Shown here in pieces: positions 35,076 through 45,970 of a stretch of DNA of 64,000 nucleotides; within the stretch, counting starts at the first letter, position 1; the number at the start of each line of letters is the position of its first letter. Position numbers and translations under genes: made by a program. The notes beneath the pieces were generated by a model. That model did no database searches. It worked only from the letters and a program-made list of their open reading frames with translations, and had not been told where the DNA came from. The DNA comes from Galeruca laticollis (lineage: Eukaryota > Arthropoda > Insecta > Coleoptera > Chrysomelidae), in assembly GCA_963921935.1 (NCBI GenBank), contig OY998178.1:50398951-50462950 (forward strand). Direction: 5' to 3'.

Positions 35076-35544
35076 AACCCCAATTGTTTCTGAGTCTCTC
35101 TTGCTTCTTCATTTTCTATCTCACATATTCTTACGTTATTTTTACTGTGGTTATTGTAATTATTATTCGTATTGAATTTCGTATTATAATTTTCGTATCT
35201 GCCATAGTTGTTCCTTTGATTATACTGTCGAAACGTTCTTCCTGGATGATTACCGTTATAAAATCCTCTGCTGTTTCCACGCCTGTGATTATTCCTAACG
35301 TCGAAGTTTGACTTCCTGAAGAAATTCCTGTTATCTTTCATGTGTAAAACTTGTTGTTGTCCTATTACGCCTTCCACTGAAACCAATTTCGATAGTACCT
35401 CTTGTGTCGTTTCGAAACTTCCCGCTGCAATTATTGTTTTGGTTGCGTCCGTTGCGGCGTTCATAGTTACTGCCTTAATCGTCGCCTCCTTCGTATATAT
35501 TTCGGCTAGTCGTTCTGGCATCCCTTCCGATATAACTCACTACA
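35072..35544 (-). pseudogene. Gypsy gag, C-terminal part without CCHC knuckle
   Basis: The frame reads from the LTR/gag junction at 35544 (ELYRKGMPERLAEIY) to a TGA at 35074-35072. The second half is rich in Arg, Asn, Gly and Tyr (NHRRGNSRGFYNGNHPGR) and has no CCHC zinc knuckle. The N-terminal matrix/capsid part and the whole 5' UTR and primer-binding site were removed by the deletion. Gag would package the RNA. Confidence 0.75.
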
Positions 35545-35548
35545 TGCC

Positions 35549-36103
35549 AACATTCCAGTCTCGGATAAAAATATTTTATAACGTGATCCCTAAGCACAGA
35601 ATGTCCAAATATTTTTCCTGTTTGTATATATGAGCGCTAGATGACCTGCTGACACGAGACTTGTAGTTGCTTTAATCTTTTCTTACAATTAGAAGCTATA
35701 CTTATCCAATATATCACTCATCATCTTCTGAACTTGTCTTCAGATGCCTATATATATGTCTCTTCTCCTCCCTTTATTTATCTATAGAATCTCTTGTGCG
35801 TGTCCAGTACCCTATAAGATTCTACCTACATAGAATATTATCTGATGAATAAATGTCCGATTTTTTATAAACAACCCTTGCTGCAATCATTCTGTTTTGA
35901 ATATGTATATTTCCACTCTTCATATCAATATCAATTGAGATATTAGGTACTGCTGAGTTATCAAAACTTCCCACTTTCTCAAATTGTATCCTCTTCCCAA
36001 TGTTCTCAATTTTGAATAGTACTTAAATGTATCCAGTACGCTAATTATCTTTAAATATTTTGTGAAACATATTTTCATTTTATTTTTGTATTGAGCGAGT
36101 TAT
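35549..36103. other. Intron 1, between two LTR elements
   Basis: No gene seen; AT-rich. Confidence 0.45.
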
Positions 36104-36125
36104 GTGAAGTCAATTTGCCCACTAT
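36104..36125 (+). repeat. 5' LTR of errantivirus-like element, first segment
   Basis: GTGAAGTCAATTTGCC matches the start of the 3' LTR at 47437. It is cut by the RTE insertion within ATTTGCCCACTAT, and the LTR resumes at 38081. Confidence 0.8.
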
Positions 36126-38080
36126 CTTCTTCTTTCGGTTCCGTCTTCACCTCAGTGAAGGTTGGCAACAATCTCGGCGAACTGGGTACGATTCTGAGCA
36201 GCTTGGGAATAAGGAATGTGAGTCTAGTCCGGTCCAGTCTCTTATGTTTTTCAACCACGAATGTTGGTGTCTTCCTATACTTCGTCTGCCTTCTATTTTG
36301 CCTTCCATTATTATTTTCAGTAGCCTCATTCTATCACTCCTGATTACATGTCCCAAGTATGCGGTTTTTCTCTTCTTTATGTCGACAACTAAGTCTCTGT
36401 CCTTACCTAATCTTCTCAGAACTTCTTCATTACTGATGTGGTCTGTCCAGGGTATTTTTAAGAGCCTTCTATACACCCACATTTCGAAAGCTTCTAGCCG
36501 CCTTAGTGTATCGGCCTTTAGGGTCCTGATTTCGGATCCGTACAGCAAGACGGAATAGATGTAACAATTGACAAATCTAAGGCGTAATTTCAAGTTCAGT
36601 GATCGGTTACAAAGCACTGGTCGCATTTTATTGAATACTGATTTGGTCTGTTCTATGCGCGATCTGATTTCTGTACTAGGACTCAGATCAGATGTTATCC
36701 AGGTACCTAAATACTTGAACTTGGTTACGTTTTCGATGGGTAGTCCTTTTATGTATATATCTGGTGCTGGATTAGTTCTTCTAGTGATAGCCATTACTTT
36801 TGTCTTCTTTATATTAATTTTAAAGCCCAGGGTCTCTCCTATTCTGTCGATTCGATTCAAAAGTTGTTGGAGTCCTTCTAAGCCATCGGCTATGATGGCG
36901 GTATCATCTACAAAGCGTAAGTTGTTAATCAGATGCCCGTTTATTCTAATGCCGTGTTCCATACCCTGTAGAGCTTCTCCGAATATGTAGCCAGAATATA
37001 TATTAAATAGTAAGGGCGATAAGACACACCCCTGTCACACTCCCCTATGAATGGGTACATCATCTGTTTTGTTTCCGTCGACCCTGATGGCTGCTGTTTG
37101 GTCCCAGTAGAAATTTTTCAGGAACTGGATGTCGTTATTATCGAGACCCTTTTCTTTCAGGATGTTAAACAGGGCTGTGTGTTCGACTCTGTCGAACGCC
37201 TTCTCGTAGTCGATAAAACAGATGAAAGCCTCTTTTTGTTGATCTCGACATTTCTGTAACAATACAGATAGGTTGAACAGTGCTTTCCTCGTGCCCATTC
37301 CTTCTCTAAAACCGAACTGTGCGTCATCTAGATCTATTTCGCATTTTTTGAATATCCGTTTGTGTATGATTTTTATAAGAAGTTTTAATGCATGACTGAT
37401 TAGGCTAATTAGTCTGAAATCTTCACATGTATGTGCATTTGCTTTCTTCGGTATGGGAATGGAGTGGGACTTCAACCAGTCGCGTGGGATGTTTCCGCTC
37501 TTGTAGATTTGATTTAGATGCTTAGTCAAAACCTTTCTATTCTGCTCGTTCAAGAGTTTGAAAGTCTCAATGTGGATTCCATCTGGCCCAGCAGCCTTTC
37601 CTGTTTTGCAGGTTTTGAGTGCTCTTTCAACCTTTCGATGTCAGAATATCTGGTGCCTCTTCTGAATCTTCTTCATTGTTAAAGTGACGTGGATCTTTAG
37701 TAGAGAATAGTTGTCGAATATAATTTATCCAATGGTCTTTCAGTTCTTTTTCGTCTAATATGGGTTTATTGCCGTGTCCAACTATTCTGTTTGGGATGTT
37801 CTTTCTTCCCTGGACTACCATTTCTTCAACTTTCTTATGAATTGCGGAATGATCGTGCTTTTGTTGTAACTCTTCAATCTCACAACATTTCTGGGCCATC
37901 CAGTATTCTTTTGCTTCCTTTATTTTCTTTTCTATTTGTTTATTAAGTGTTTTGTACAAAGTCGTATATCTATTCTTGTATGTTCTGCGTTTATCCATCA
38001 TATTTAATATTTCTTCAGTCATCGATTCTTTTTTCTTGTTTGTACGTGTTGGACCAATTACTTCCTTCTCAATTCTATGT
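36126..38080 (-). mobile_element. RTE-like LINE inserted in the 5' LTR
   Basis: Flanked by perfect 13-bp duplications ATTTGCCCACTAT (36113-36125 and 38081-38093). It is 5' truncated at 38080. The 3' end (36126, minus sense) finishes GAAGAAGAT, a short GAA-type tail instead of poly(A). Short tandem 3' tails are usual for RTE-clade elements. Confidence 0.9.
36147..38080 (-). pseudogene. RTE-like ORF2: linker, reverse transcriptase and C-terminal domain
   Basis: Three frames in order. 38080-37627 is a basic linker (RRTYKNRYTTLYKTLNK). 37553-37035 holds RT fingers and palm (WLKSHSIPIPKK, DAQFGFREGMGTRKA, CFIDYEKAFDRV). 36962-36147 has catalytic FVDD (NLRFVDDTAIIADG), KYLGTWI and the C-terminal EMWVYRRLLKIPW text characteristic of RTE-type ORF2. 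Frameshifts lie near 37600 and 37030. The FVDD in place of FADD/YADD is a substitution next to the two catalytic Asp residues. The endonuclease is lost by truncation. Confidence 0.85.
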
Positions 38081-38093
38081 ATTTGCCCACTAT

Positions 38094-38248
38094 ATAATAT
38101 CATATTGTCAGCATTCAATTATAAACTAATTTTGTATTTATCTCATATTTTAAATTTATTCTGTTTATAGCTCTGAAACAATAAAGTTGTATTCTGGAAT
38201 CTAAATTAAACTTTTTTAAAAGATATTTCTTGCAAAAAATATCTCAAC
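38094..38248 (+). repeat. 5' LTR of errantivirus-like element, second segment
   Basis: It matches 47455-47620 of the 3' LTR, with a shared AATAAAG polyadenylation-type signal near 38180 and the AGATATTTCTT word. It ends directly before the primer-binding site. Confidence 0.8.
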
Positions 38249-38266
38249 TGGCGCAGTCAGTAGGAT
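38249..38266 (+). other. Primer-binding site, tRNA-Ser type
   Basis: TGGCGCAGTCAGTAGGAT directly follows the LTR. It is close to the tRNA-Ser primer-binding site known from the 17.6/297 lineage of errantivirus-group elements. Confidence 0.75.
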
Positions 38267-38528
38267 ATAGTCGTAGTTGGGTATTTTCGAGGAGTCACGG
38301 CATCGAAACCGTGTCTGTGAAAAACGAAAAGTCAGTTTCAGCTCTTATATGACAACCTACTCCATCGGTGGCAAATAGGATCACGCAGAGATAACTTCAT
38401 GAAGTACCAGTAAGTACCGAGTTTTCCTATTACACTTTCCTAATTTTAAGATAGATAAAATATTTTCCTTTGGAAAGAAACTTTATTTTTTAATTATAGT
38501 ATATTAATTAATAGAAAATGTATACATA

Positions 38529-40611
38529 CAGGATGGGGCACCACATACGGCACGTAATCTGGTGCCCAAACCATAACCATTCAAAAAAATATTTTGATAT
38601 GCTTATACGTCGATAGATAAGAGCTACATATTAAACATGCTTCTAAATATACAGGGTGGTTCAACAAATTTTGGCATATCAAATATTTTTTTAAATGGAA
38701 TACCCTGTATAATTTCACATTTTCGAATTTGACGAAAAAAAATAATGTCTGTTTCTTGAGGATTTCCTATACCTATCTTTTATGGTTTTCGAAATATATC
38801 GGTTTTTCTAGAAATACAGTATGTCACAAAAAAAAAGAATAACGATAAACCGGGTAAAACGGGTAGGAATTTAAAAAATTGCCTTGGATCAGTTGATATG
38901 AAGCCTTTGGGCTACTATTTGCAATATTTAAGATTTTGTATGAATGTACAGGGTGTTGCAAAAAGTGTTAAATATGATGGACTCCTGCTAATTTGAAAAC
39001 CATGCTTATCTTAAATAGAACACCTGGTATTTTTTCATCCTATACAGTGAACGATTCTCTTTCAAACGATATTAGAGTTCCCTATAGCAAGTTTGCAAGC
39101 ACCATCAAACTGAATCCACATTCTTTGTCTTACTACTAACGGAACGTCTTGCAAAATTTCAGAATGTTGACGCAGTAAAAATCTACGAAATTTTGCAGCA
39201 TTTAAATTTCCATTAAATAACTAAGGATCTATCACTTTAGATCCGACTATACCTCCCCATACATTCAATGACCATCATTTTTTATGATCGAGAGTCCGGA
39301 AATAGTGGGGATTTTCATCGCTACAGTGATGAAAATTATGTCTGTTCACTATACCATTGCTATGGAATGTAGCTTCATCAGTAAACATTAAAAAGTCAAA
39401 AAAGTTTTCAGTTACCGCCACCTGTTCCATTACCCATAAGCAAAAATCTGTCCGCTGATCAAAATCTCTATCGGAAAGTTCCTGGAGTAGTTCTATGTGA
39501 TAAGGATGACATTTTTAATTTCTTATTATTCTGGATACACTTCTACATATTCCTATTTCTTGTCTAGTTTGTTTTTGGCATGTATGAGGATCTTCTACAA
39601 GCGAACCAATTACTTGGAACTCAATATTCTCATTGCCTACAATAATACTTGGTTTATTGGGTTTTTCATGATACACTTCCAGTATTTCGAAATGTGTGGA
39701 GTAACTTCTGAAAACTTTCCTGTCACGGATCGTTCTTGTTGGTGTATTTTTGAGCATATACACATGAATCTTATGGCAACTTTCTAAACACTCACCGAAT
39801 ACTAAGATCATGTCAATTATTTCTTGCATTGAATATGTTTTCATTCTAAATATTATAATGAATTAATTGTGAATAATTTAATGCAGTATTTACATTGGTG
39901 AAGCTTCATGGAAAATATCAACAACTAGATATAATATTGACATTGAATTTGACATTTCAATTATTGCTTAGAATAATACACATCCTTTATAAAATAAGAG
40001 AAAGACACAGACCTGACTTTAAATATATTTTCTATTGATTACGTGAAAAATACCAAACTTGCTATAAGGAACTCTAATACCGTTTGAAAGAGCATCGTTT
40101 ACTGTATAGGATAAAAAAATACTGGGTGTTTCTTTTTAAGATGAGCATGTTTTTCAAGTTAGCAAGAGTCCATAATATTTCGCACTTTTTGGAACATCCT
40201 GTACATTCATACATAATCCTCGATATTGCAAATAGTAGCCCAATGGCTTTATAACAACTGATCCAAGCCAATTTTTTATGTTCCTACCCGTTTTATCGTT
40301 ATTCTATTTTTTGTGACATACTGTATTTCGAGAAAAACCGAGTTATTTCGGAAAAGATAGGCATAGGGAATGCTCAAGAAACAGACATTATATTTTTTCG
40401 TTATATTAGAAAATGGCATAATATACAGGGTATTCCTTCCATTTAAAAAAATATAAGTTTGAGACCCCACATTTTTTGAACCACCCTGTATATTTAATAA
40501 TATTTTTGAAATTCAGCTCTTATTGACCTACATATATGCATTTCAAAATATTTTTTTAAATTATTATGGCTTGGACTCCAGATTCCGTGCCGCATGTTGT
40601 TCCCAACCCTG
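38529..40611. mobile_element. Long-TIR mariner-type element flanked by TA
   Basis: Inverted arms of about 560 bp (38529-39090 and 40050-40611) start CAGG(A/G)T at the ends and are bounded by TA (38527-38528 and 40612-40613). The interior carries a transposase remnant on the minus strand. Extra internal TACAGGGTG termini occur inside each arm (38653, 38947 and mirrored near 40200, 40490), so the arms look like mariner ends nested in mariner ends. It is inserted between the primer-binding site and gag of the errantivirus-like element. Confidence 0.85.
39080..39844 (-). pseudogene. Tc1/mariner-like transposase remnant (DUF4817-type HTH)
   Basis: ATG at 39844 opens YSMQEIIDMILVFGE, the N-terminal helix of the DUF4817-type transposases of arthropods, then a homeodomain-like HTH (RQEIGICRSVSRI, degenerate). 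After a frame change, the DDE part is seen with WVMEQVA and FTDEATFHSNG (near 39360) and VWGGIVGSKVIDP (near 39230). The first catalytic Asp is visible; the rest is eroded by stops. It is distantly related to the better preserved transposase at 58798-59820. Confidence 0.75.
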
Positions 40612-40613
40612 TA

Positions 40614-41520
40614 TATAGTTGTCGATTTATTCATGAACGATTTCATACAAATATTGAAGAATTGGTTTCCAATTTCAATCATTCATTGAATTTAGAAGAA
40701 AACGTTATATGTAATAATATTAATCTAAAAAATATGGCAAATAATACCTAATAAATTAACATTCAAATGCTGAAACTAGATTTAATTTCAGCCTATGACG
40801 GTAATAGCTCAACTCTCATACAATTTATAGGGAATTGCCAATTTCTTATAGATACATATAGTAATGTAGTTATTAATAATTATATTTTACGAGTAACTCG
40901 TTCTAAATTAGTAGGAAGGGCTAATCTTTTAGTTAGATGTAGAACAGAACTACATAATTGGAATTTATTGAAACACACAGAACAATGTTTTGGCGATAAG
41001 AGATCACTGGAATGTGTCGAGGAGGACCTCTTGATGACGCATCCTTTCAAAACGAAAAAAACTTCAGATTTTCCTAGAAGACTCCAAGGTTTGCAAGGTT
41101 TAAAAGCCACCTAGTTCAAAGAATCAATAGTTTCATTAGCAGAAATGCCTATGAATACTAAAGAAATGTATCGCAGACAATACGACCAAATGGCTTTGAA
41201 AACATTTATTAGAAATTTAACCAGTTTAGTATAACATACAATAATTTTAAAATAAAAAGTGATATGACAACTACCACAAATTCAGAAAAATACCATAGAC
41301 AAATACCAAATAATCATAACCATCATTCGAGTTATACTGTCCATCAAAATCAATTGCTTATACAATTCCAAAAAACACCCCACACTAATCTTAAATTTAG
41401 AAATCAAAATCCAATACAAAACTCAAATGATCGGAACCAAATGAATAATTACAAAAACCCTAAACCGTTTTCCTACTCAACCAATTCCAATTCAAACTCG
41501 ACAAATGACTAGAAATTACC
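40614..41520 (+). pseudogene. Errantivirus-like gag remnant
   Basis: Frames at 40767-41114 and 41264-41512 give an N-terminal gag pattern (FIGNCQFLIDTYSN, SKLVGRANLLV, then a helix-rich segment) and an Asn/Gln-rich, basic C-terminal half. This arrangement fits gag of 17.6/297-type elements. Stops separate the pieces. The start codon at 40566 lies in the inserted element and is not the gag start. Confidence 0.55.
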
Positions 41521-41899
41521 CAACCAATAGACAAGTATTTTGACAATCAAGAAATGTTGTTGCACCCACTGGTAACACTCCATTAAATAGACCAGAACCA
41601 ATGTCAATAAACTCCAAAAACCCTTTTAAGCTTAGTCAACCAAATAACTATTTTAGATCCACTAATCCCCGAAACTTTATTTCGCATGAATTGCACCAAA
41701 TTCATACCGAATCAAACTCAACGAAGTCGAACATTAATTTCCCAGACATTGAGTTAAATCCTTACGACGTCTAAAACCAAACTATAACATTGATCCCGAT
41801 TAGATATATTCCGTCACAAATAATGACGACTCTGTATATAGTAATAATGAAAATTTTCGGATAACGAGCCAGGAAGCCAATGTAACGTAAGCGAAATAT

Positions 41900-42795
41900 T
41901 TTCTGATTGCAAAACACGGAATTAACGTAAATAAAAATCAATAACGTTCCAATTATACTCCTAGTAGATACTGGTAGTATGCAATCCATATAACATCCTA
42001 TCATCACAGAAAAATTCTTTTCTAATACTATTTTTCAAGAAAAAACGAGAATTACAACAGCAGTAGGTCATAAAGACCCAAAATTCAAAGCCAAAATTAC
42101 AGCTTTCTCTGAATTTAGATCACCATGTGCAATACCGTTTATTTAAGTTTCACAATTCTTTTGACGGCCTCATCGGTTGAAACGTGATTGGAAAACTTAA
42201 ATTATGTGTTGATTTTGAAAGTAGTATTCAAAAAAATAATAATATTCATACTCCAATTTTCAAATGATTTTAATAATGAAGATGTCAAATGATCGTAGTT
42301 TCCCATGCTGCCGTAAGAATTCCAGTCAACTGTTGCACAGGGGAAGTCATAGTCCCAGTCAAGAACTAGATAACCTTTATTTCCTGGAAACCCTCACAAT
42401 TGCAGAAAACGGTTTCGTTAAAAGTGAAATAATAAACCGCAGTGATAAACGTGTTGAAATTGTAATAAAGGACCGACTGAAAGTAATACCTCTTACTAAT
42501 ACATTAAATCAAAATATTATTTATTTTATTATTTTTATTATAACGAACATAGTTTACAGCATATATATTCACAAAATTCTGATGAAAATGTACAAAAATT
42601 AATTATAATTTAAAATTTTAATGCAAAAGAAAAAAATGCTATTCTTAAATTGTGTAACGATTTCAAAAACATTGTTGACAAACATGAAGACAAATTAATT
42701 TTTACAAACGAAATAAAAACATTTGTCGAAATACGTGGACAAACCAAATCTCATGACTATCCTTTTGTACTCAAAAAATAAGTTCAATGACGAAT
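41900..42795 (+). pseudogene. Errantivirus-like protease and start of RT, degraded
   Basis: A VDTGS active-site motif lies near 41970-41985, followed by about 70 degraded codons of protease. Around 42630-42790 comes the short region (KHEDKLIFTNEIK) that precedes the RT fingers in this lineage. Reading stops there, and no YMDD palm is found. Multiple stops and frame changes. Confidence 0.55.
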
Positions 42796-43419
42796 AATGG
42801 AAATGTTAGATGAACAGGAGTTTATCATTTCTTTTTGGTTTTATTAATGTTTCCTTCGCCTTCGACTGTTTCTCTTTGTCGAATATTTCCCTATAGTGCA
42901 TAATAACGTTGAACAACCTTCTTCCATTTCAGTATGTGTAACAAAAATTTTTTTCCTGCGGCTTGAGAATTCGTTCGACAATAACTTTTCAATTTCTAGA
43001 TTCATACCACCAAATGATAATTCACCGTAATTAAGATTTTTGCGGTTAACTACTAGTTGATACTAAGACGAGGTTCCCTGTACATCTCATGTCAGTCGTA
43101 TACATTTGATTTCCTTCTAAACCATCAGCTAATTCTTCTACGTTTTCTTTAGTTTTTTTCATTAATTATATTCCCAAATGCTCTTGATTATCCATTATTA
43201 AATTTTTATTTCAGATTAACTTTTAGTTGAATTGTAAACTAGTTCATGTTTTGATATAATCTTAGGTGATACTAAATCACTCCACCCTTTCCACGTCACT
43301 GAGAAAACTATTATTAATTATTCTTTAGAAAAGTATCATCAACCACTCAGAAATATTTATCAATCAATAGCAGAATGGTCATTGAGAGAAAAAGAAAAAG
43401 TAATTAGTGATTTGAGCAT
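42796..43419. other. Unassigned insert at the errantivirus pol breakpoint
   Basis: No gene I can name. The minus strand of 42830-43200 has short LADGLEGNQ-type coding-like text but is full of stops. Confidence 0.3.
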
Positions 43420-43815
43420 TCTAAATAAAATAAAGATTGCAAATAAAACATGTTTAACAATAAAATCGATTTATACAAAAGTCAAAGATAAAACGAATAT
43501 TCTTAACCTTTCGATTGTAGTAGGCATATTGTATTCCCTGTAAAAATTGTGATGATGAATATGTAGGTCACACTGGTCAAGGATAAGAAAATCGCATATC
43601 CCTACATAAAAGTGATTGCAGATTATATCCCCATAGATGTGATTTAGCGAAACAGGTAATTGATAAAGATCATGTTTTGGATTATGATTCAGTGAGTATT
43701 TTAGATATACAATCAAATATTAAAAAAGGACTTTTCGTGCAAATGTCTCACATATCTCAAGAATCAAATATCGTTAACAAGAAAAGTGATCATAATAATT
43801 TAAGTAACATTTAAT
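43420..43815 (+). pseudogene. Penelope-like element remnant with GIY-YIG endonuclease
   Basis: KIANKT...IYTKVKDKTNIL (43430-43500) leads into IPCKNCDDEYVGHTG (about 43535-43580), the Penelope-type GIY-YIG start with its Cys pair (CKNC). Then come RISLHKSDCR, the CDLAKQVIDKDHVLDYDSV segment and a C-terminal HISQE/NIVNKKSD text ending near 43815. This matches the C-terminal domain order of Penelope-like elements. One frameshift and one stop (VYSI and GQ regions) are present. The RT part is missing. It shares a neighbourhood with the hammerhead motifs at 45.4-46.1 kb. Confidence 0.75.
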
Positions 43816-43910
43816 AATACCAATTATCTATTGATGAAAATCTTTCAATTTCATATTATTCTTCTATGTAACCAATTTTACGTTAAAATAACGTTATTTA
43901 TATAAAAAAA

Positions 43911-44744
43911 TAAACGGTTTAAAGATTAAAACCAACTGTTCCGCATCTGTGGCCCTGAACAATATTCTATCATAAAATTGTTACTTGTATACACTTCGGG
44001 GGATGTATCGTGCTAACAAACCGAAATTTCTCCAAAAATAACCAAAAATTTCGTATATCTAGTTTTATAGGACCCGCTGTACTCGCTCTAGTCAACTGAA
44101 AATCAATAGGGTTTATCTGTGAGCCACCTTGAACAATACTTATTCATAAAGTTGATCAATCGTATACTCTCTGGAGGCTGTATCGTGCTAACAAACTGAA
44201 AATTCTCCAAAAATGACAAAAATTTGGTACTTCAAGTACCACAGCACCCGTTGTACTGGTTTTAGTGAGCTCAATATCAATAGGGTTCATCCTTAAGACG
44301 CTCTGAATGATATCCAATTATAAAATTCATCACTTGTATATACTCCGGAGGCTGTATCGTGCTAACAAACTGAAACTTCTCCAAAAATGACAAAAATATC
44401 GTACTTAAAGTACTGTAGCACCGGTTGTATTGGATCTGGTGAGCTGAAAATCAATAGGGTTAATCTGTGAAATGTCCTTAACAATAATCCATCATAAAAT
44501 TGGTGACTTATTGCACTCCGGAGGCTGTATCGTGCTAACAAGACTTGCAAGGAAAAGTGGCCGACGACAACGACGACGACGACGACGACGACATACACAC
44601 AGAATTTTTTTTCTAAAAACCGTTTTTTCGTGTTGTTGTTGATGGATAACGTAAAAATAACTCGAAAAAAATTTTCAAATTTCCAACTTTTTTGTGGGTA
44701 AACCAATACTTTTCTCGCATATTAGATAAGTTGGCGGAAAAGTA
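43911..44744 (-). repeat. Detached left arm of the foldback-like family
   Basis: Ordered subunits run from the outer TAAACGGTTT terminus (43911) inward to a long (GAC)n block (44560-44592), the CGTGTTGTTGTTGAT segment and the inner GGCGGAAAAGT motif near 44734-44744. It is complete as an arm, but has no partner in inverted orientation nearby. Confidence 0.85.
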
Positions 44745-45098
44745 ATAAGATAACCATAAAGCAATCAATATTATTTAGATCTATAGTTCATTTAAACATA
44801 ACCTTTCATTTCTACAGTTATATCAATGTTCCATTAAAAAAAGAATATTTATTTAAAACAATTTTATTTACTTTCAATTTGACAATTATTTTCAAAACCA
44901 GTCAAATAAATCTTTTGATGTTCGATAAAATTTACCATTTACACCTATAATATACACCATCGTAAACTGTATCCTTGAAAATGGAAAAAATAAATTCCGA
45001 AAGCTTGGACACAAAAATGTATCAAGATTACTCGTTTTAATTTGCCGCTTCCCCAATTATCCTGTGTTTACTGATAATTATTCGGCAAAGATCAACGT

Positions 45099-45103
<5 letters not shown>
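44745..45103. other. Unassigned sequence
   Basis: No supported feature before the (TA)n tract. Confidence 0.4.

Positions 45104-45152
<49 letters not shown>
45104..45152. repeat. (TA)n microsatellite
   Basis: About 24 TA units immediately precede the first hammerhead-bearing repeat unit. Shorter (TA)n tracts lie at 45948-45968 and 46381-46420, around the second unit. Confidence 0.95.
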
Positions 45153-45153
<1 letters not shown>

Positions 45154-45155
<2 letters not shown>

Positions 45156-45878
45156 AATGAATATAATTCCATAAAATACGAGGTGTCTATATGAAATATA
45201 AATTTCGATTTTCTACTACACTTGTTTTAGTCGAAATTTCAATAATTTCGACGTATTGGCCTGACCGTTCTTCCAAGGGAAAAACAACTACATTCCTTGC
45301 TAATACCACGCAGAATATTGAATTACATCCCCTTCGAAAACCGTGACGTCGATCGGCCATTTTGCAGATACGGACATCTGTGGTGATTCGCAACTGATAG
45401 CGGAAGAGCTTAGTACACTGACGCGTTTCGACCTTCTTGGGTCTCTTCAAGAGTGCCGTAATACCTTCCAGTTGAGAGTCTCTAATCTGAACTGAAGATT
45501 ACGTCCTCCGACAACTTCTCCTTGGCTCGTGTAGTTACACAAGCGAGAAGTAGTCAGTTGGCGCCATCTTCACTTTCAGTTACGAACCAACACTTCAGAT
45601 AAATGCGACCGTATTAGTCGTATGAAATAAAATGAATATAATTTCATAAAATTCGAGGTGTCTTTATGAAATATGAACATCGATTTTCTACTACACCTGT
45701 TTTAGTCCAAATTTCTATAATTTCTACGTATTGGCCTGACCGTTCTTCGAAGGGAAAACAACTACATTCCTGGCTATTACCACGCAGAATATTGAATTAC
45801 ATCCCCTTCGAAAACCGTGACGTCGATCGGCCATTTTGCCGATACGGACCTCTGTGGTGATTCGCCACTGATAGCGGA
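45154..45878 (-). repeat. 1.5 copies of a ~475-bp tandem unit carrying a hammerhead motif
   Basis: Segment 45154-45404 is repeated at 45629-45878 with about 90% identity and a period of about 475 bp. The 224 bp between them (45405-45628) occur once and contain the hammerhead motif at 45415-45456. One and a half units in tandem is what an integrated copy of a longer-than-unit circular or multimeric RNA would look like, as in retrozymes. That origin is inference. Confidence 0.75.
45415..45456 (-). ncRNA. Hammerhead ribozyme-like motif, unit 1
   Basis: On the minus strand: GCACT, then CTTGAAGA, then GACC-CAAGAA-GGTC, then GAAAC, GC, GTC, then AGTGT. GCACT pairs with AGTGT (helix I, with one G-U pair). 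GACC/GGTC is a perfect helix II. GAAAC...GTC is the canonical core around a minimal helix III, with cleavage expected after GTC. The first core block has one extra T (CTTGAAGA rather than CTGANGA), which may disable it. Outside helix I, TTA/TAA can pair across a small internal loop. Confidence 0.55.
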
Positions 45879-45970
45879 GTCTTATTGCCACATCCCCACA
45901 AAAATATCCATTACAAATAAGTTGGCAAATATCTTTCTTCAATTTAAATATATATATATATATATATAAA

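Larger units (their letters stand above)
30872..35544 (-). mobile_element. Gypsy-group LTR retrotransposon with 5' LTR lost to microhomology deletion
   Basis: Target-site duplication TGCC is present on both sides (30868-30871 and 35545-35548). The 3' LTR (30872-31392) is complete. At the other end only 14 bp of LTR start (TGTAGTGAGTTATA in the minus sense, 35531-35544) precede gag. gag, protease, RT and integrase follow in canonical order on the minus strand. It sits in intron 1 of the host gene, in the same orientation. Confidence 0.9.

Noticed and set aside
35072..35080. Programmed -1 frameshift heptamer between gag and protease
   Set aside because: The overlap (GGGGTTTTGAATG) fits -1, but no canonical X-XXY-YYZ heptamer is in the right phase.
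36091..36558. 155-residue plus-strand frame
   Set aside because: Antisense to the RTE reverse transcriptase on the minus strand.
38249..38266. tRNA-like sequence
   Set aside because: It is only an 18-nt primer-binding site complementary to a tRNA 3' end; no cloverleaf is present.
45629..45878. A further hammerhead in the second partial copy of unit 1
   Set aside because: The partial copy stops before the ribozyme segment, so the motif occurs only once.
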